Part shown: positions 50,751 through 59,426 of the stretch, in pieces | Position numbering within the stretch: position 1 is the first letter of the stretch | Layout of the letters: every line of letters starts with the position of its first letter | Program-made: the position numbers and the translations under genes | Notes under the pieces: model-generated | Databases searched by the model: none | Told to the model about the DNA's origin: nothing | What the model saw: only the letters and a program-made list of their open reading frames with translations | Origin: an uncultured Mucilaginibacter sp. | GTDB taxonomy: Bacteria > Bacteroidota > Bacteroidia > Sphingobacteriales > Sphingobacteriaceae | Direction: 5' to 3' | DNA length: 64,000 bases | Assembly (NCBI GenBank): GCA_903864275.1 | Contig: CAIPFE010000049.1 | Coordinates: forward strand, 31,912-95,911

Positions 50751-53410
50751 TATTTGGTTGCCGATACCCTGTCGAGGCACTGTTGTAATACGATTGCGAA
50801 TTGTTTATCATTTGGCGGCGCAAAAATCGTATTATGTTCGCCCGGAATATCGTGTACGTTTACGCCTTTCAGTGCAAATTCCCGCCAACCCAGGTAATCG
50901 AAATCAGCCATATAGAAAGTCTTTTTTTGGGCTTTAAATAAATCGACGACTATAGGCAGTGGTTTCTGATAATAATTACGTTTTGCTTTTGCGCTTGATT
51001 CGTCAATTTCATTGTCGTAAGCGAAAAACCCTTCCTGTTTTTCTTCTTTGCCCTTAAATATCTTCCAGAAAAGCCGGATGATCTTGCGCTTCATGATCAG
51101 CGTTTTATATTCAAAAGTCCGTTTGGGATCCTGGTAAAATAAAACAAAGCTGTAAAGCAGTTTCATTATAAAAAGGGAAATAGTGTTGATCGTCCTTTTA
51201 AAAAATGGATCGTATATATTGGTTTGCTTGGCATAAGTATCAAATACGGCAAGCATTTTTACTTCTTTGCCCATGTCCAAAAGCTGGTGTGCCATTTCGT
51301 AGGCGATAGTACCGCCAAGGGAGTATCCCGCAAGGGCATAAGGCCCTTCCGGATTTTGTGCAAGGATCTCCGTTATATAATTAGCAGCGATTTCTTCCAT
51401 CACATCCAATGGCTCATCAATGCCATTCAGCCCCCTTGCTTGCAGCCCGTAAACAGGCTGTTCGTCATCCATGTTCATAGCAAGGGCGTTAAACAACAAT
51501 ACGTTTAGCCCCGCGCCATGCACGATATACAACGGCATTTTCGAACCCTTTGGTTTGATAGGTACCAGCGACTCCCAGCTGATAGACTTCGCATCAAGGT
51601 TAAGCATGAGCGATAGCTGTTCGATAGTTGAATGTTCAAACAGTGTTGCCAGCGGAAGACGTTTGCCCGTCAATTTTTCAATGCGGGCCATTATTTGCAC
51701 AGCTACCAGCGATCTGCCACCCAAGGTGAAAAAATTATCAAAAATGCTGATCTTCTCCAGGCCCATTAACTCTTCCCATATTTCAGCGACCTGTTTTTCT
51801 ACATCTGTACGCGGGGCAACATATTCGCCGCCACGGTTAACTAAACTATAATCAGGTTTTGGTAACGATTTACGGTCGGTTTTCCCATTGGGGGTAATTG
51901 GGATTGCCGGCATTAAAACAAAGTCGTCAGGCACCATGTATTCGGGCAGTACCGCCATTAATGCCTGGTGCCAGCCAAAAGTTTGTGTTTTAAGGTCGTG
52001 CGCTTCAATTCCTGTCGTTAAAACCACATAGGCTACCAAACGCGGGTCGCCGGGGGTATCCTCACGGGCAATAACCACAGCTTCTTTTATGTCAGCCTGG
52101 TTTACCAAAGCGTGTTCTATTTCCTCCAGTTCGATCCGGTAACCCCTTACTTTTACCTGGTGGTCAATACGCCCCAGGCACACAATTTCACCGTTTTCTT
52201 TGAACTTTCCAAGATCGCCGGTGCGGTACATCTTCTGGCCGGTATTTTCAGCAAAGGGATCATCAATAAACTTTTCAGCGGTTAATTCGGCCCTGTTGAG
52301 GTAACCTTTCGCAACGCCGTCCCCCGCGATCAGAATTTCACCCACGGCACCGTCAGGAACAGCATTTAAGTTTTCATCGAGGATGTAAACCTGTGTATTT
52401 GCAATGGGCCGGCCAATGGTGATATCCTCGTCACTTTCAATAAGTTTTAACGTCGACCAAATAGTAGTTTCAGTTGGCCCGTACATATTCCATAGGGCGC
52501 TGCTGCGTCCCGTTAGTTTACTTACCAGGTCCCTGGGCAGCGCTTCCCCACCGCAAAGGATTTTAATCGGCAGGAATTTTTCCCATCCCGCTTCCAGCAT
52601 CATGCGCCAGGTATAGGGAGTCGCTTGCATAAAGCTGATATTTTCGCCTTTAACAAGGTCGAGCAATAAACGGCCGTCTTTTGAAGTTTCGGAGTTTGAT
52701 AAAATGAGTTCCGCGCCGCATATTAAGGGCAGGTATAGTTCGAGCCCGGCAATGTCAAATGAGATGGTGGTTACCGCAAGTATTTTGTCATCGGCATTCA
52801 TCCCGGGCTCTTTTTGCATGCTCAGCAAAAAATTAACCAGGTTATAATGCCTGATCTGGACTCCTTTCGGTTTGCCGGTTGAACCGGAAGTATAAAGTAC
52901 ATAAGCCAGGTCTTCGCTGGTAATCTTTATTTCAGGTTCTGCGGAAGTATAGGCCGAAAGCGCTTCAAGCGCATCTTCAATTAATATTTCCTTAGCATTA
53001 GAACTGAAATGACCTTTATATTTTTTTGATGTTAACAATACTTTAGCCGATGAATCCTCCAGCATAAATTCTATCCGGTCTTTAGGATATTCCGGATCAA
53101 GCGGTACATAAGCAGCTCCCGATTTAAGAATGCCCAAAAGGGCCATCACCATTTCCGGCGAGCGGTCGAGCGCCAGCGCAACAATATCACCGGTTTTTAT
53201 ATTATTGTCGATCAACAACTTAGCGAGCTTATTTGAACTTTCGAATAAGCTTTTGTAGGTGAGCGTACGCTCATGAAATTTGATGGCTGTTTTATCAGGA
53301 TATTGTTTGGCGCATTTATTGAGAAAATAAGGCAAAGCTTTCTCCTTAGGATATTCGGCAAAAGTGTCGCTCCGGGTATTTTTAATAGCAATAGATACAG
53401 GATCACTCAT
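50750..53410 (-). CDS. Stand-alone NRPS module A-T-TE, predicted glycine-activating
   Basis: This 886-aa protein has an adenylation domain (about 20-515; YVLYTSGSTGKPKGV at 170-184, YGPTETT, YRTGDL, K510), a carrier domain with S567 in LGGRSL, and a thioesterase (about 615-886; GYSLGG with S697, EHNT near the end). There is no condensation domain. Aligning by hand to GrsA gives pocket residues D219 I220 L223 Q262 L284 G286 M309 I317 W318 K510, one change from the glycine code I recall (DILQLGLIWK). It sits inside a polysaccharide operon, so it may load an amino acid that is passed to a sugar or released. Confidence 0.88.
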   Translation of the reverse strand: MSDPVSIAIKNTRSDTFAEYPKEKALPYFLNKCAKQYPDKTAIKFHERTLTYKSLFESSNKLAKLLIDNNIKTGDIVALALDRSPEMVMALLGILKSGAAYVPLDPEYPKDRIEFMLEDSSAKVLLTSKKYKGHFSSNAKEILIEDALEALSAYTSAEPEIKITSEDLAYVLYTSGSTGKPKGVQIRHYNLVNFLLSMQKEPGMNADDKILAVTTISFDIAGLELYLPLICGAELILSNSETSKDGRLLLDLVKGENISFMQATPYTWRMMLEAGWEKFLPIKILCGGEALPRDLVSKLTGRSSALWNMYGPTETTIWSTLKLIESDEDITIGRPIANTQVYILDENLNAVPDGAVGEILIAGDGVAKGYLNRAELTAEKFIDDPFAENTGQKMYRTGDLGKFKENGEIVCLGRIDHQVKVRGYRIELEEIEHALVNQADIKEAVVIAREDTPGDPRLVAYVVLTTGIEAHDLKTQTFGWHQALMAVLPEYMVPDDFVLMPAIPITPNGKTDRKSLPKPDYSLVNRGGEYVAPRTDVEKQVAEIWEELMGLEKISIFDNFFTLGGRSLVAVQIMARIEKLTGKRLPLATLFEHSTIEQLSLMLNLDAKSISWESLVPIKPKGSKMPLYIVHGAGLNVLLFNALAMNMDDEQPVYGLQARGLNGIDEPLDVMEEIAANYITEILAQNPEGPYALAGYSLGGTIAYEMAHQLLDMGKEVKMLAVFDTYAKQTNIYDPFFKRTINTISLFIMKLLYSFVLFYQDPKRTFEYKTLIMKRKIIRLFWKIFKGKEEKQEGFFAYDNEIDESSAKAKRNYYQKPLPIVVDLFKAQKKTFYMADFDYLGWREFALKGVNVHDIPGEHNTIFAPPNDKQFAIVLQQCLDRVSATK

Positions 53411-53534
53411 ACTTTATTTTCAATTTTAGCAGCGTAGACTATAGCGATACTGCAAATTTTACCTTTTATTAACTTTCTGGACAAGTGGACATCAGTACAA
53501 GGATAAAAGCCAAACTCCGATCACTAACGACTAA

Positions 53535-54713
53535 TCACTGACCATGCGGTGTATGTATAAATTTTTTGTTAGCTCCTTTTAATTTAAATAATAGCAGCAC
53601 CATTGTAAAAAATATAAGGGGTATTTTTAAAACTGCGCTCAAAAGTTTATCATTAAAGAAACTTGCCGGCACTGCTACCAGGATGCCAGTGTAACAGCAG
53701 GCGGTAGCAATAAACCATAATTGCCAGCCGGGCCCGATGCCCGGGGTCAGAAGGGAGATCAGCAGCATGAACGGCATTAAACCAAGCATTAAGATACGCG
53801 GTAAAATTGCCGTTTGATATATCTCATTGAAATAATCAAAGTTGCCATGTTTAAAAAGCTCAGCCAGGTCATTAAGTCCATATTTTCTGAACAAATTAAA
53901 TTGGGCCGACAACCATCTGCGTCTTTGTTTTTTAAACACTTCGGGGTTGCTTACCTTTTCATCATAGATCAATGCATCTTCAGCATACGCAACGCCAATG
54001 TTATTTCGCGTGAGCAATAAGCCCATTTCTTTATCGAAGCCACCAACGGCGTCAATTTGCAGCATAACTTCTTTAAATAACTTGTATTCAAGCGCCATGC
54101 CTGATCCGATAATAGCAGCCGACAGGTTAAACACCCGCTGTGACTTACGGAAGATGTGGTTATTGATCTCTTCGCTTATAGCATCCAAAACGGCAATCGG
54201 TGTATTTGTATTTTTAGCTAACCGGTGCCCCTGTACTACGCGGTTGCCGGCTTGCAAATAATTGTTTATCTGGTACAGAAAGTCAGGCGCGGCAATGTTA
54301 TCGATATCAAAAACTATTGCTGCGTCAAAACCATCAGTTGTGTTATCGATGGCTTTATGCAAGGCTTTTGATTTTGTACTGCTTTCAAAAACCACTTCCA
54401 ATACCTGTATCGGCATTTTTTTTAATTTCGCTACCGTTTCTGGTTTTAACGAATCAGCTATTACACATATATGGAAGAGTTCCTTTGGGTAATCAAGGGT
54501 GATGGCGCTGGCGGCGGAGTTTAATATTATTTCGTCCTCTTTATAGGAACATATATAAATTACAAATTTTGATAAAACGGCACTAACCGGCGGTTTTTTA
54601 ACTTTAATTAATTTACCGGCTGCCGAAAATATAAACAGGTATGAACTGTATATACCAAGGTAAACAAAAAGTATGCTTGTAATTACCGCTGCTATGTATT
54701 TAATCATCTCCAT
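53535..54713 (-). CDS. Family 2 glycosyltransferase (processive-type)
   Basis: This 392-aa membrane enzyme has an N-terminal anchor (about 8-30), the GT-A motifs VFDIDNIAAPDFL (DXD) and ALEYKLF, ED in YAEDALIYDE, and KQRRRWLSAQ, the QxxRW motif of cellulose- and hyaluronan-synthase-like enzymes. Three C-terminal segments complete it. It may make a homopolymer stretch or add single sugars. Belongs to the polysaccharide operon. Confidence 0.88.
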   Translation of the reverse strand: MEMIKYIAAVITSILFVYLGIYSSYLFIFSAAGKLIKVKKPPVSAVLSKFVIYICSYKEDEIILNSAASAITLDYPKELFHICVIADSLKPETVAKLKKMPIQVLEVVFESSTKSKALHKAIDNTTDGFDAAIVFDIDNIAAPDFLYQINNYLQAGNRVVQGHRLAKNTNTPIAVLDAISEEINNHIFRKSQRVFNLSAAIIGSGMALEYKLFKEVMLQIDAVGGFDKEMGLLLTRNNIGVAYAEDALIYDEKVSNPEVFKKQRRRWLSAQFNLFRKYGLNDLAELFKHGNFDYFNEIYQTAILPRILMLGLMPFMLLISLLTPGIGPGWQLWFIATACCYTGILVAVPASFFNDKLLSAVLKIPLIFFTMVLLLFKLKGANKKFIHTPHGQ

Positions 54714-54760
54714 GTTTCAACAACTTATACGTAATAACCGCTAAAATGGTCGTGTTTGTT

Positions 54761-55996
54761 TCAATTTTTTAAAGCTGCAACAGGTTTATTGCTGCATTTC
54801 TTAGCCATGTTTATCTGAAGCAACTCTTTTATTTCAATTATCCGGTGTTCCCAGGTATTATCGGCAGCTATAGCAAGTCGTTTTTGCTGCAGGGCCGGGG
54901 TATCCTGCAATGAAATTTTTATCGCTTCTGTAAACTCCTCCGCATTCTTACAATAAGGAACGCTATCAAACGTAAAATCTTTCAGATCGGGATTAAAATC
55001 GGTTGAAACAACCGGCCGGCCTGAGCCCAGGTATTCAAAAAGTTTTAGCGGGAAAATATTATTGCTCACCTCATCTTTTTTAAAAGGGATTATTGCCACT
55101 TCAAACCCCTTTAACACAGATGGCAAAAGCTCATAGGGGACGGGCCCGGGGAGGAAAAAATTGGGAGCTTTGTAATCCTCTTCCTTTATATAATACCTGT
55201 CTATCGGCCCTATAAATACAAAACTTTTATCGGCGTTAGTTTCCACGAGTTTTTTTACCAGGTCGTAATCAATACGCCGCTCTATAGCGCCGAAATAGCC
55301 TATTATTGGTTTTTTTATATTGGTTAAAATATCCGCTACCTTCAAATCAGGATTGAGCGCTTTTTGGCTGTGGCTGATATTTGCGGCGTTCGGGATAAAA
55401 TAAGAGTTTTTATTCAGCAGAGCTTTTTTATTGCGCAATTCCTTACTGGTGGATATTACCATGTCGACACTCTTTACCAGGATATCTTCCGAAATTAATC
55501 CATGTTTGGTTTGATATGGCTCAATTATTGGGTCAACGCAATGGTAAACAGTTAATACTGGATTAATTAGTTTATGAAGCGTTGGAAAAGAGAAATTATA
55601 AGAGTTGATATAAATAAAGTTTTTGATATTTAGCGCGTTTATTACTTTTTTTAAACGGGCGCCTACTATCCATTCATTGAGTTTAAGGGCCAGCCGGTAC
55701 AACTTACCTTCGGGCAGCATATTGATAGAAGGTACCGGCGGCGTAATGATGATCTTAAGATTTGGTATTTCGGTTTCAATATAACTATTCTTCGACGAAA
55801 AAAAGTGTGGTCTGCGGATACGGAAACCGGGCGTGTTTTTGAATTTGATATAATCACGCCATGTGTACGGCCTGTCGACATAATAAACATAATTGTCTTG
55901 TGCCAGGTGCTTCGCCATGGTGTAATTTGTGGATTCCAGGGCGCCGTCAAATTGCATTTGCGAAAAAATAATTATGTGCTGATGCTGAAGACTCAT
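54761..55996 (-). CDS. GT-B fold glycosyltransferase
   Basis: This 411-aa enzyme has an N-terminal Rossmann half (HIIIFSQMQFDGALESTNY) and a C-terminal half with PIIGYFGAIERRIDYDLV and the nucleotide-sugar site LKLFEYLGSGRPVVSTD (E and GRP). It fits the GT4/GT1-like group found in capsule clusters. Soluble or membrane-associated; the donor sugar is unknown. Confidence 0.88.
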   Translation of the reverse strand: MSLQHQHIIIFSQMQFDGALESTNYTMAKHLAQDNYVYYVDRPYTWRDYIKFKNTPGFRIRRPHFFSSKNSYIETEIPNLKIIITPPVPSINMLPEGKLYRLALKLNEWIVGARLKKVINALNIKNFIYINSYNFSFPTLHKLINPVLTVYHCVDPIIEPYQTKHGLISEDILVKSVDMVISTSKELRNKKALLNKNSYFIPNAANISHSQKALNPDLKVADILTNIKKPIIGYFGAIERRIDYDLVKKLVETNADKSFVFIGPIDRYYIKEEDYKAPNFFLPGPVPYELLPSVLKGFEVAIIPFKKDEVSNNIFPLKLFEYLGSGRPVVSTDFNPDLKDFTFDSVPYCKNAEEFTEAIKISLQDTPALQQKRLAIAADNTWEHRIIEIKELLQINMAKKCSNKPVAALKN

Positions 55997-56035
55997 GTTA
56001 AAAAATTAGGGGGTATTTGTTTATCATAAAGCATT

Positions 56036-57394
56036 TTACTTGCCATCCACCTTTTGTTGTGTTTTTTTTTCTCTGATCCTGGTGATGGTATTCATAATTA
56101 TCAGCTTCGTTTCGATAACTCCTAATTTGAATATATCCATCATGGTAAAATTCAGATACTTTTTAAGCATCCAATACCCGTAAATAATGCCCACCAGGAA
56201 AGTGAAGATGGATGAAAGTGCAACACCATAAAGGCTATGCGTTATATAAATCCCCGCGAAATCTCCAACCACATTCACAATCAGCATCAATATAACCTTT
56301 GTCATATTGATTTGAGGTTTATTCAGGATATCCAGCGAGATTCCAAAAAATCGGTCGACAGGCAATAAAATAGCAAAGCTCATAAAAATACGGAAAATAT
56401 TAGCTGCATCGGAATTGACATAATTTTTGCCGCCTATAAGGCTGATCGCTAGGTCGGCGCCAATAATTGCAGCAATTGATACCGGGATCAACAAAATAGT
56501 CAGTATACCCGCATACTTTTTCATGATGTAGGTGGCGTGCCTTTTATCATCGCGATGTATCGCTGCAGACATAGCGGGCAGAGCCGTCGAAATGAAACTC
56601 CGCAATGGAATTTCAATTATTTCGTTTAGCCGCTGGGGAAGGTAGTATATAGCAACAACAGTTGGGTTTACAAACATGAATTTGATGATTAGCGTATCAG
56701 AACTTCTAAGTAAGTAGGAGCTGATGGAAGTGCCTACACTATATTTCCCGAAGTTTATCAGCTCTTTAATGCTTTCGCGGGTCCTGGCCGGTATCGCCTT
56801 GATCTTTGCCCAGCCGGCGAATATGGAGATCAGGCTGGTTATTACAGCCGAAAAAAAGTAGGCGTAAATAATTATTTGAAAATATGTTTGATGAAAAAGT
56901 ATCAATACTACTGTTGAAATAAAAAATACAGTTTGAAATGTTAACTGGAGGAGGAAGACGCTGTCAAAACGCTCTTCGGCCTGGAGTATCCATAAAGCTA
57001 TACTTGAAGGAAGTGTGGCGAAAAAAATTATACCGAACCATTTACTGATGATGTCTATTTCAGGATGGCCATGGTAAAAAATGCAGATCAGAAAACTGAT
57101 AAACGCCAATATGGCCGTTATCGCAAAACCCAGGTACCATGTTGACCCTGCAACGGCTAAAGCCCGTTCCTTGCTTGCACCGGCATAAAATTTTACAAGC
57201 GATGTTTGTAAGAAGCCGCTTCTGAATAAAGTTGCTAAAGTGAATGTTATGAGGAATAATATCCAGTTACCAAAATCGGGCCCTGACAAGTTGCGGGCCA
57301 GCAACGACACGGTAACCATGCCCACCACAGGCATGACCGCATTGCTGGCTAAAGATAAAGTGTGTTTGTTGATCAACTTTTTTTTAAGGTCCAT
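56036..57394 (-). CDS. Polysaccharide flippase (Wzx-like, MATE/MOP superfamily)
   Basis: This 452-aa protein has 12-14 predicted membrane segments, starting MDLKKKLINKHTLSLASNAVMP with LARNLSGPDFGNWILF. It would flip the lipid-linked repeat unit to the periplasm. Lies between the GT-B gene and the broken acyltransferase gene; the polymerase (57720-59216) is also in this operon. Confidence 0.88.
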   Translation of the reverse strand: MDLKKKLINKHTLSLASNAVMPVVGMVTVSLLARNLSGPDFGNWILFLITFTLATLFRSGFLQTSLVKFYAGASKERALAVAGSTWYLGFAITAILAFISFLICIFYHGHPEIDIISKWFGIIFFATLPSSIALWILQAEERFDSVFLLQLTFQTVFFISTVVLILFHQTYFQIIIYAYFFSAVITSLISIFAGWAKIKAIPARTRESIKELINFGKYSVGTSISSYLLRSSDTLIIKFMFVNPTVVAIYYLPQRLNEIIEIPLRSFISTALPAMSAAIHRDDKRHATYIMKKYAGILTILLIPVSIAAIIGADLAISLIGGKNYVNSDAANIFRIFMSFAILLPVDRFFGISLDILNKPQINMTKVILMLIVNVVGDFAGIYITHSLYGVALSSIFTFLVGIIYGYWMLKKYLNFTMMDIFKLGVIETKLIIMNTITRIREKKTQQKVDGK

Positions 57395-57402
57395 TACACT
57401 TT

Positions 57403-57693
57403 TTACCGGCTGCCGGTCGCAAAATAATATTTATTAATAAACCGGGCCGATTCTGCCACCGCGATGGGCAAAGCAGGCATTTTTTTTGCCGGGATGCCCA
57501 TTGCTCCAATTAATGCATTTTTGCTAATCGTGTTATTAACTCTTATTATAGTGCTACTGCCTTTTTTATGAAAAAATGGGTTTATAAATAACCGAACCCA
57601 TAATTTGGGCCTGGCCTGGCCGCGGGGTATCAGGAGCCAATGTAAAATTTTTCTTAGTTTCGGGTTTGACTTAATGGCATTCCGTAAGAACAT
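57403..57693 (-). pseudogene. Internally deleted acetyltransferase remnant
   Basis: This 96-aa frame begins like left-handed beta-helix acyltransferases of polysaccharide clusters (RGQARPKLWVRLFINPFFHKKG, residues 29-50), but the hexapeptide-repeat core that should follow is missing; after STIIRVN it goes to NTISKNALIGAMGIPAKKMP, which resembles the family's C-terminal GxPAK region. An in-frame deletion of ~100 codons explains this. It cannot be catalytic as is. The alternative, a small intact protein of unknown type, seems less likely. Confidence 0.6.
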
Positions 57694-57719
57694 TTGTTAA
57701 TTTTATTTATTGCTGCTTA

Positions 57720-59216
57720 TTAAACCTCTCCCGTTTCAATAGGTTTTAATTTTCTTTGTTCAATGTCTAACCGCATCGTAATATTTAAAAGGGCCATGGC
57801 CAAATAGAATAAAATGTTAGACGGGTATTGTACGAGCGCCTGCTGCGGAAAGTTGCCGACATCAAAGGCGAAAATGAATAATATCATCCCCAGGCAATAG
57901 GATTTTAGCATCGGGTCCCTGATCAAATAGAAATATTGGATTCCCTTATATAGGATAACAAAATTAAATATGCAATAAAGTAATAACCCAATCCATCCCA
58001 TTTCTACGGCCACCCTTACGTAGCCGCTGTCAGGCGGGAATTTTGCAAGGTATGAGCCAGGTGCAAAGCGCTGGCCCCATACGCCTACAGAACCTAAACC
58101 ACCGCCAATTGGATGTGATAAAATAAAAGGTTTAATGCGCTCCTGGTTTTTTAAGCGTTCTTCAAACGAGGCATCTTTTGACGGCTTGAAGGCGCTTTGA
58201 AATCGGGCCAGCGTGGGGTTCGAAGTGGGCACCCTTATCAATACACCAAGTACGAGCGCGCAAACAACGGCAAATATCAATACTTTTTTATTGAAGTTTA
58301 ATATGAACAACATGCTCAACCCAGCCGGGATGATCAAGTACGAAGCCCGTGTGCCGGAATATAACATTACCATAAAAAAGAACGCCGCCATAAACCCTAA
58401 AATGATTTTCGTGTTGGTTCGTAAAGGCCCGAACATCAATGCGATGCACACCAGTGCCGCCGCCACCATATTATAAGCATAAACAACAGGGTCCGAAAAA
58501 ATACCCCACTTTCTTAAATGCCCTCCAATAAATAATAATTTATAACGCTCGGGAAATCGGTGCAGCCATTCGTTTTCAAACCCGAAAAGACCAAAATGTT
58601 CCTGCTGCAACCCTGAAAATGCAGCGATAACTTCAAGTGCCAGCCATAGCTTTATCAATAATTTTATAAATTCCTTAGTCCTGATATGATAAAGAAATAC
58701 AAAATACATCAGCATAATAACCCCAACGGTCCGCACCGTAAAAACCCATTCCAAAATTGACGGCGAAGCGGGGTTAATAAGCTCGAGTAAGTTATAACCG
58801 AGCCAGGCAAGTGTAAAATAGGTGATGGGGTTCTTGAAATAATCCCATTGCTTATCCGACTTATTTTTTATGAAAAATCCCAGTATCAGCAAATAGGTCA
58901 TTGCATCCATTACCAGCCCGATAGGGGTCGGTTCGGGTAAAAAGCGGGATGAGTAATTGATAAAAAATGCTACGACAATTAAGGTCATTATCCCGAACCT
59001 GGGATATACAACTGTAGCGTAAGCAACAGGCAGAGCCGCAAGTGCGAATAAAATAATAAGTCCGGCAATATAGCCTTCCCTGGTTATTACATAGCTTACA
59101 GCCAGCGATGTACAAACTAAAAAAACAATGATTACAGGCGCCGAAAGTTTTTGAATAATTATCTTATCCCAGAAGGTTTTTTTTGTTCCATTATTTATAA
59201 CCTGGTCATCGGGCAT
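57720..59216 (-). CDS. O-antigen ligase/polymerase family protein (Wzy-like)
   Basis: This 498-aa protein has about 11-12 membrane segments and a large periplasmic loop (about 330-405) containing the Wzy_C pattern SHPIGGGLGSVGVWGQRF and PDSGYVRVAVEMGWIGLLLY. It would polymerise repeat units or ligate them to an acceptor. Within a cluster with flippase and Wzc, the polymerase role is more likely. Confidence 0.88.
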   Translation of the reverse strand: MPDDQVINNGTKKTFWDKIIIQKLSAPVIIVFLVCTSLAVSYVITREGYIAGLIILFALAALPVAYATVVYPRFGIMTLIVVAFFINYSSRFLPEPTPIGLVMDAMTYLLILGFFIKNKSDKQWDYFKNPITYFTLAWLGYNLLELINPASPSILEWVFTVRTVGVIMLMYFVFLYHIRTKEFIKLLIKLWLALEVIAAFSGLQQEHFGLFGFENEWLHRFPERYKLLFIGGHLRKWGIFSDPVVYAYNMVAAALVCIALMFGPLRTNTKIILGFMAAFFFMVMLYSGTRASYLIIPAGLSMLFILNFNKKVLIFAVVCALVLGVLIRVPTSNPTLARFQSAFKPSKDASFEERLKNQERIKPFILSHPIGGGLGSVGVWGQRFAPGSYLAKFPPDSGYVRVAVEMGWIGLLLYCIFNFVILYKGIQYFYLIRDPMLKSYCLGMILFIFAFDVGNFPQQALVQYPSNILFYLAMALLNITMRLDIEQRKLKPIETGEV

Positions 59217-59236
59217 TTGCTTGAACAGTTATAACA

Positions 59237-59371
59237 TTAAAAAAATAATATTTTTAAAAACCAGACAAAGATTCCCACAAAAGCAAGTATAATAGCTGCG
59301 GTAAGGCACCGCTTTTGTAATGTGCTTAAATCTTTAAAGGGATCAACCGCCTTTTTATGTTCAATTTTCAT
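59237..59371 (-). CDS. Small 44-aa membrane protein
   Basis: An ATG at 59371 opens a 44-aa frame: a charged start (MKIEHKKAVDPFKDL) and one membrane segment (TAAIILAFVGIFVWFLKILF). It fits neatly between the Wzc-like gene and the polymerase gene (55-bp and 20-bp gaps), same strand. The pattern of a charged head followed by a single helix and the fit argue it is real; the function is unknown, possibly an assembly helper for the polymerase or Wzc. Confidence 0.6.
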   Translation of the reverse strand: MKIEHKKAVDPFKDLSTLQKRCLTAAIILAFVGIFVWFLKILFF

Positions 59372-59426
59372 TGCTAACTGTCCTCAAATTTAATAAAATG
59401 AACTATCCGGGCAAAGGTCAGCTAAT

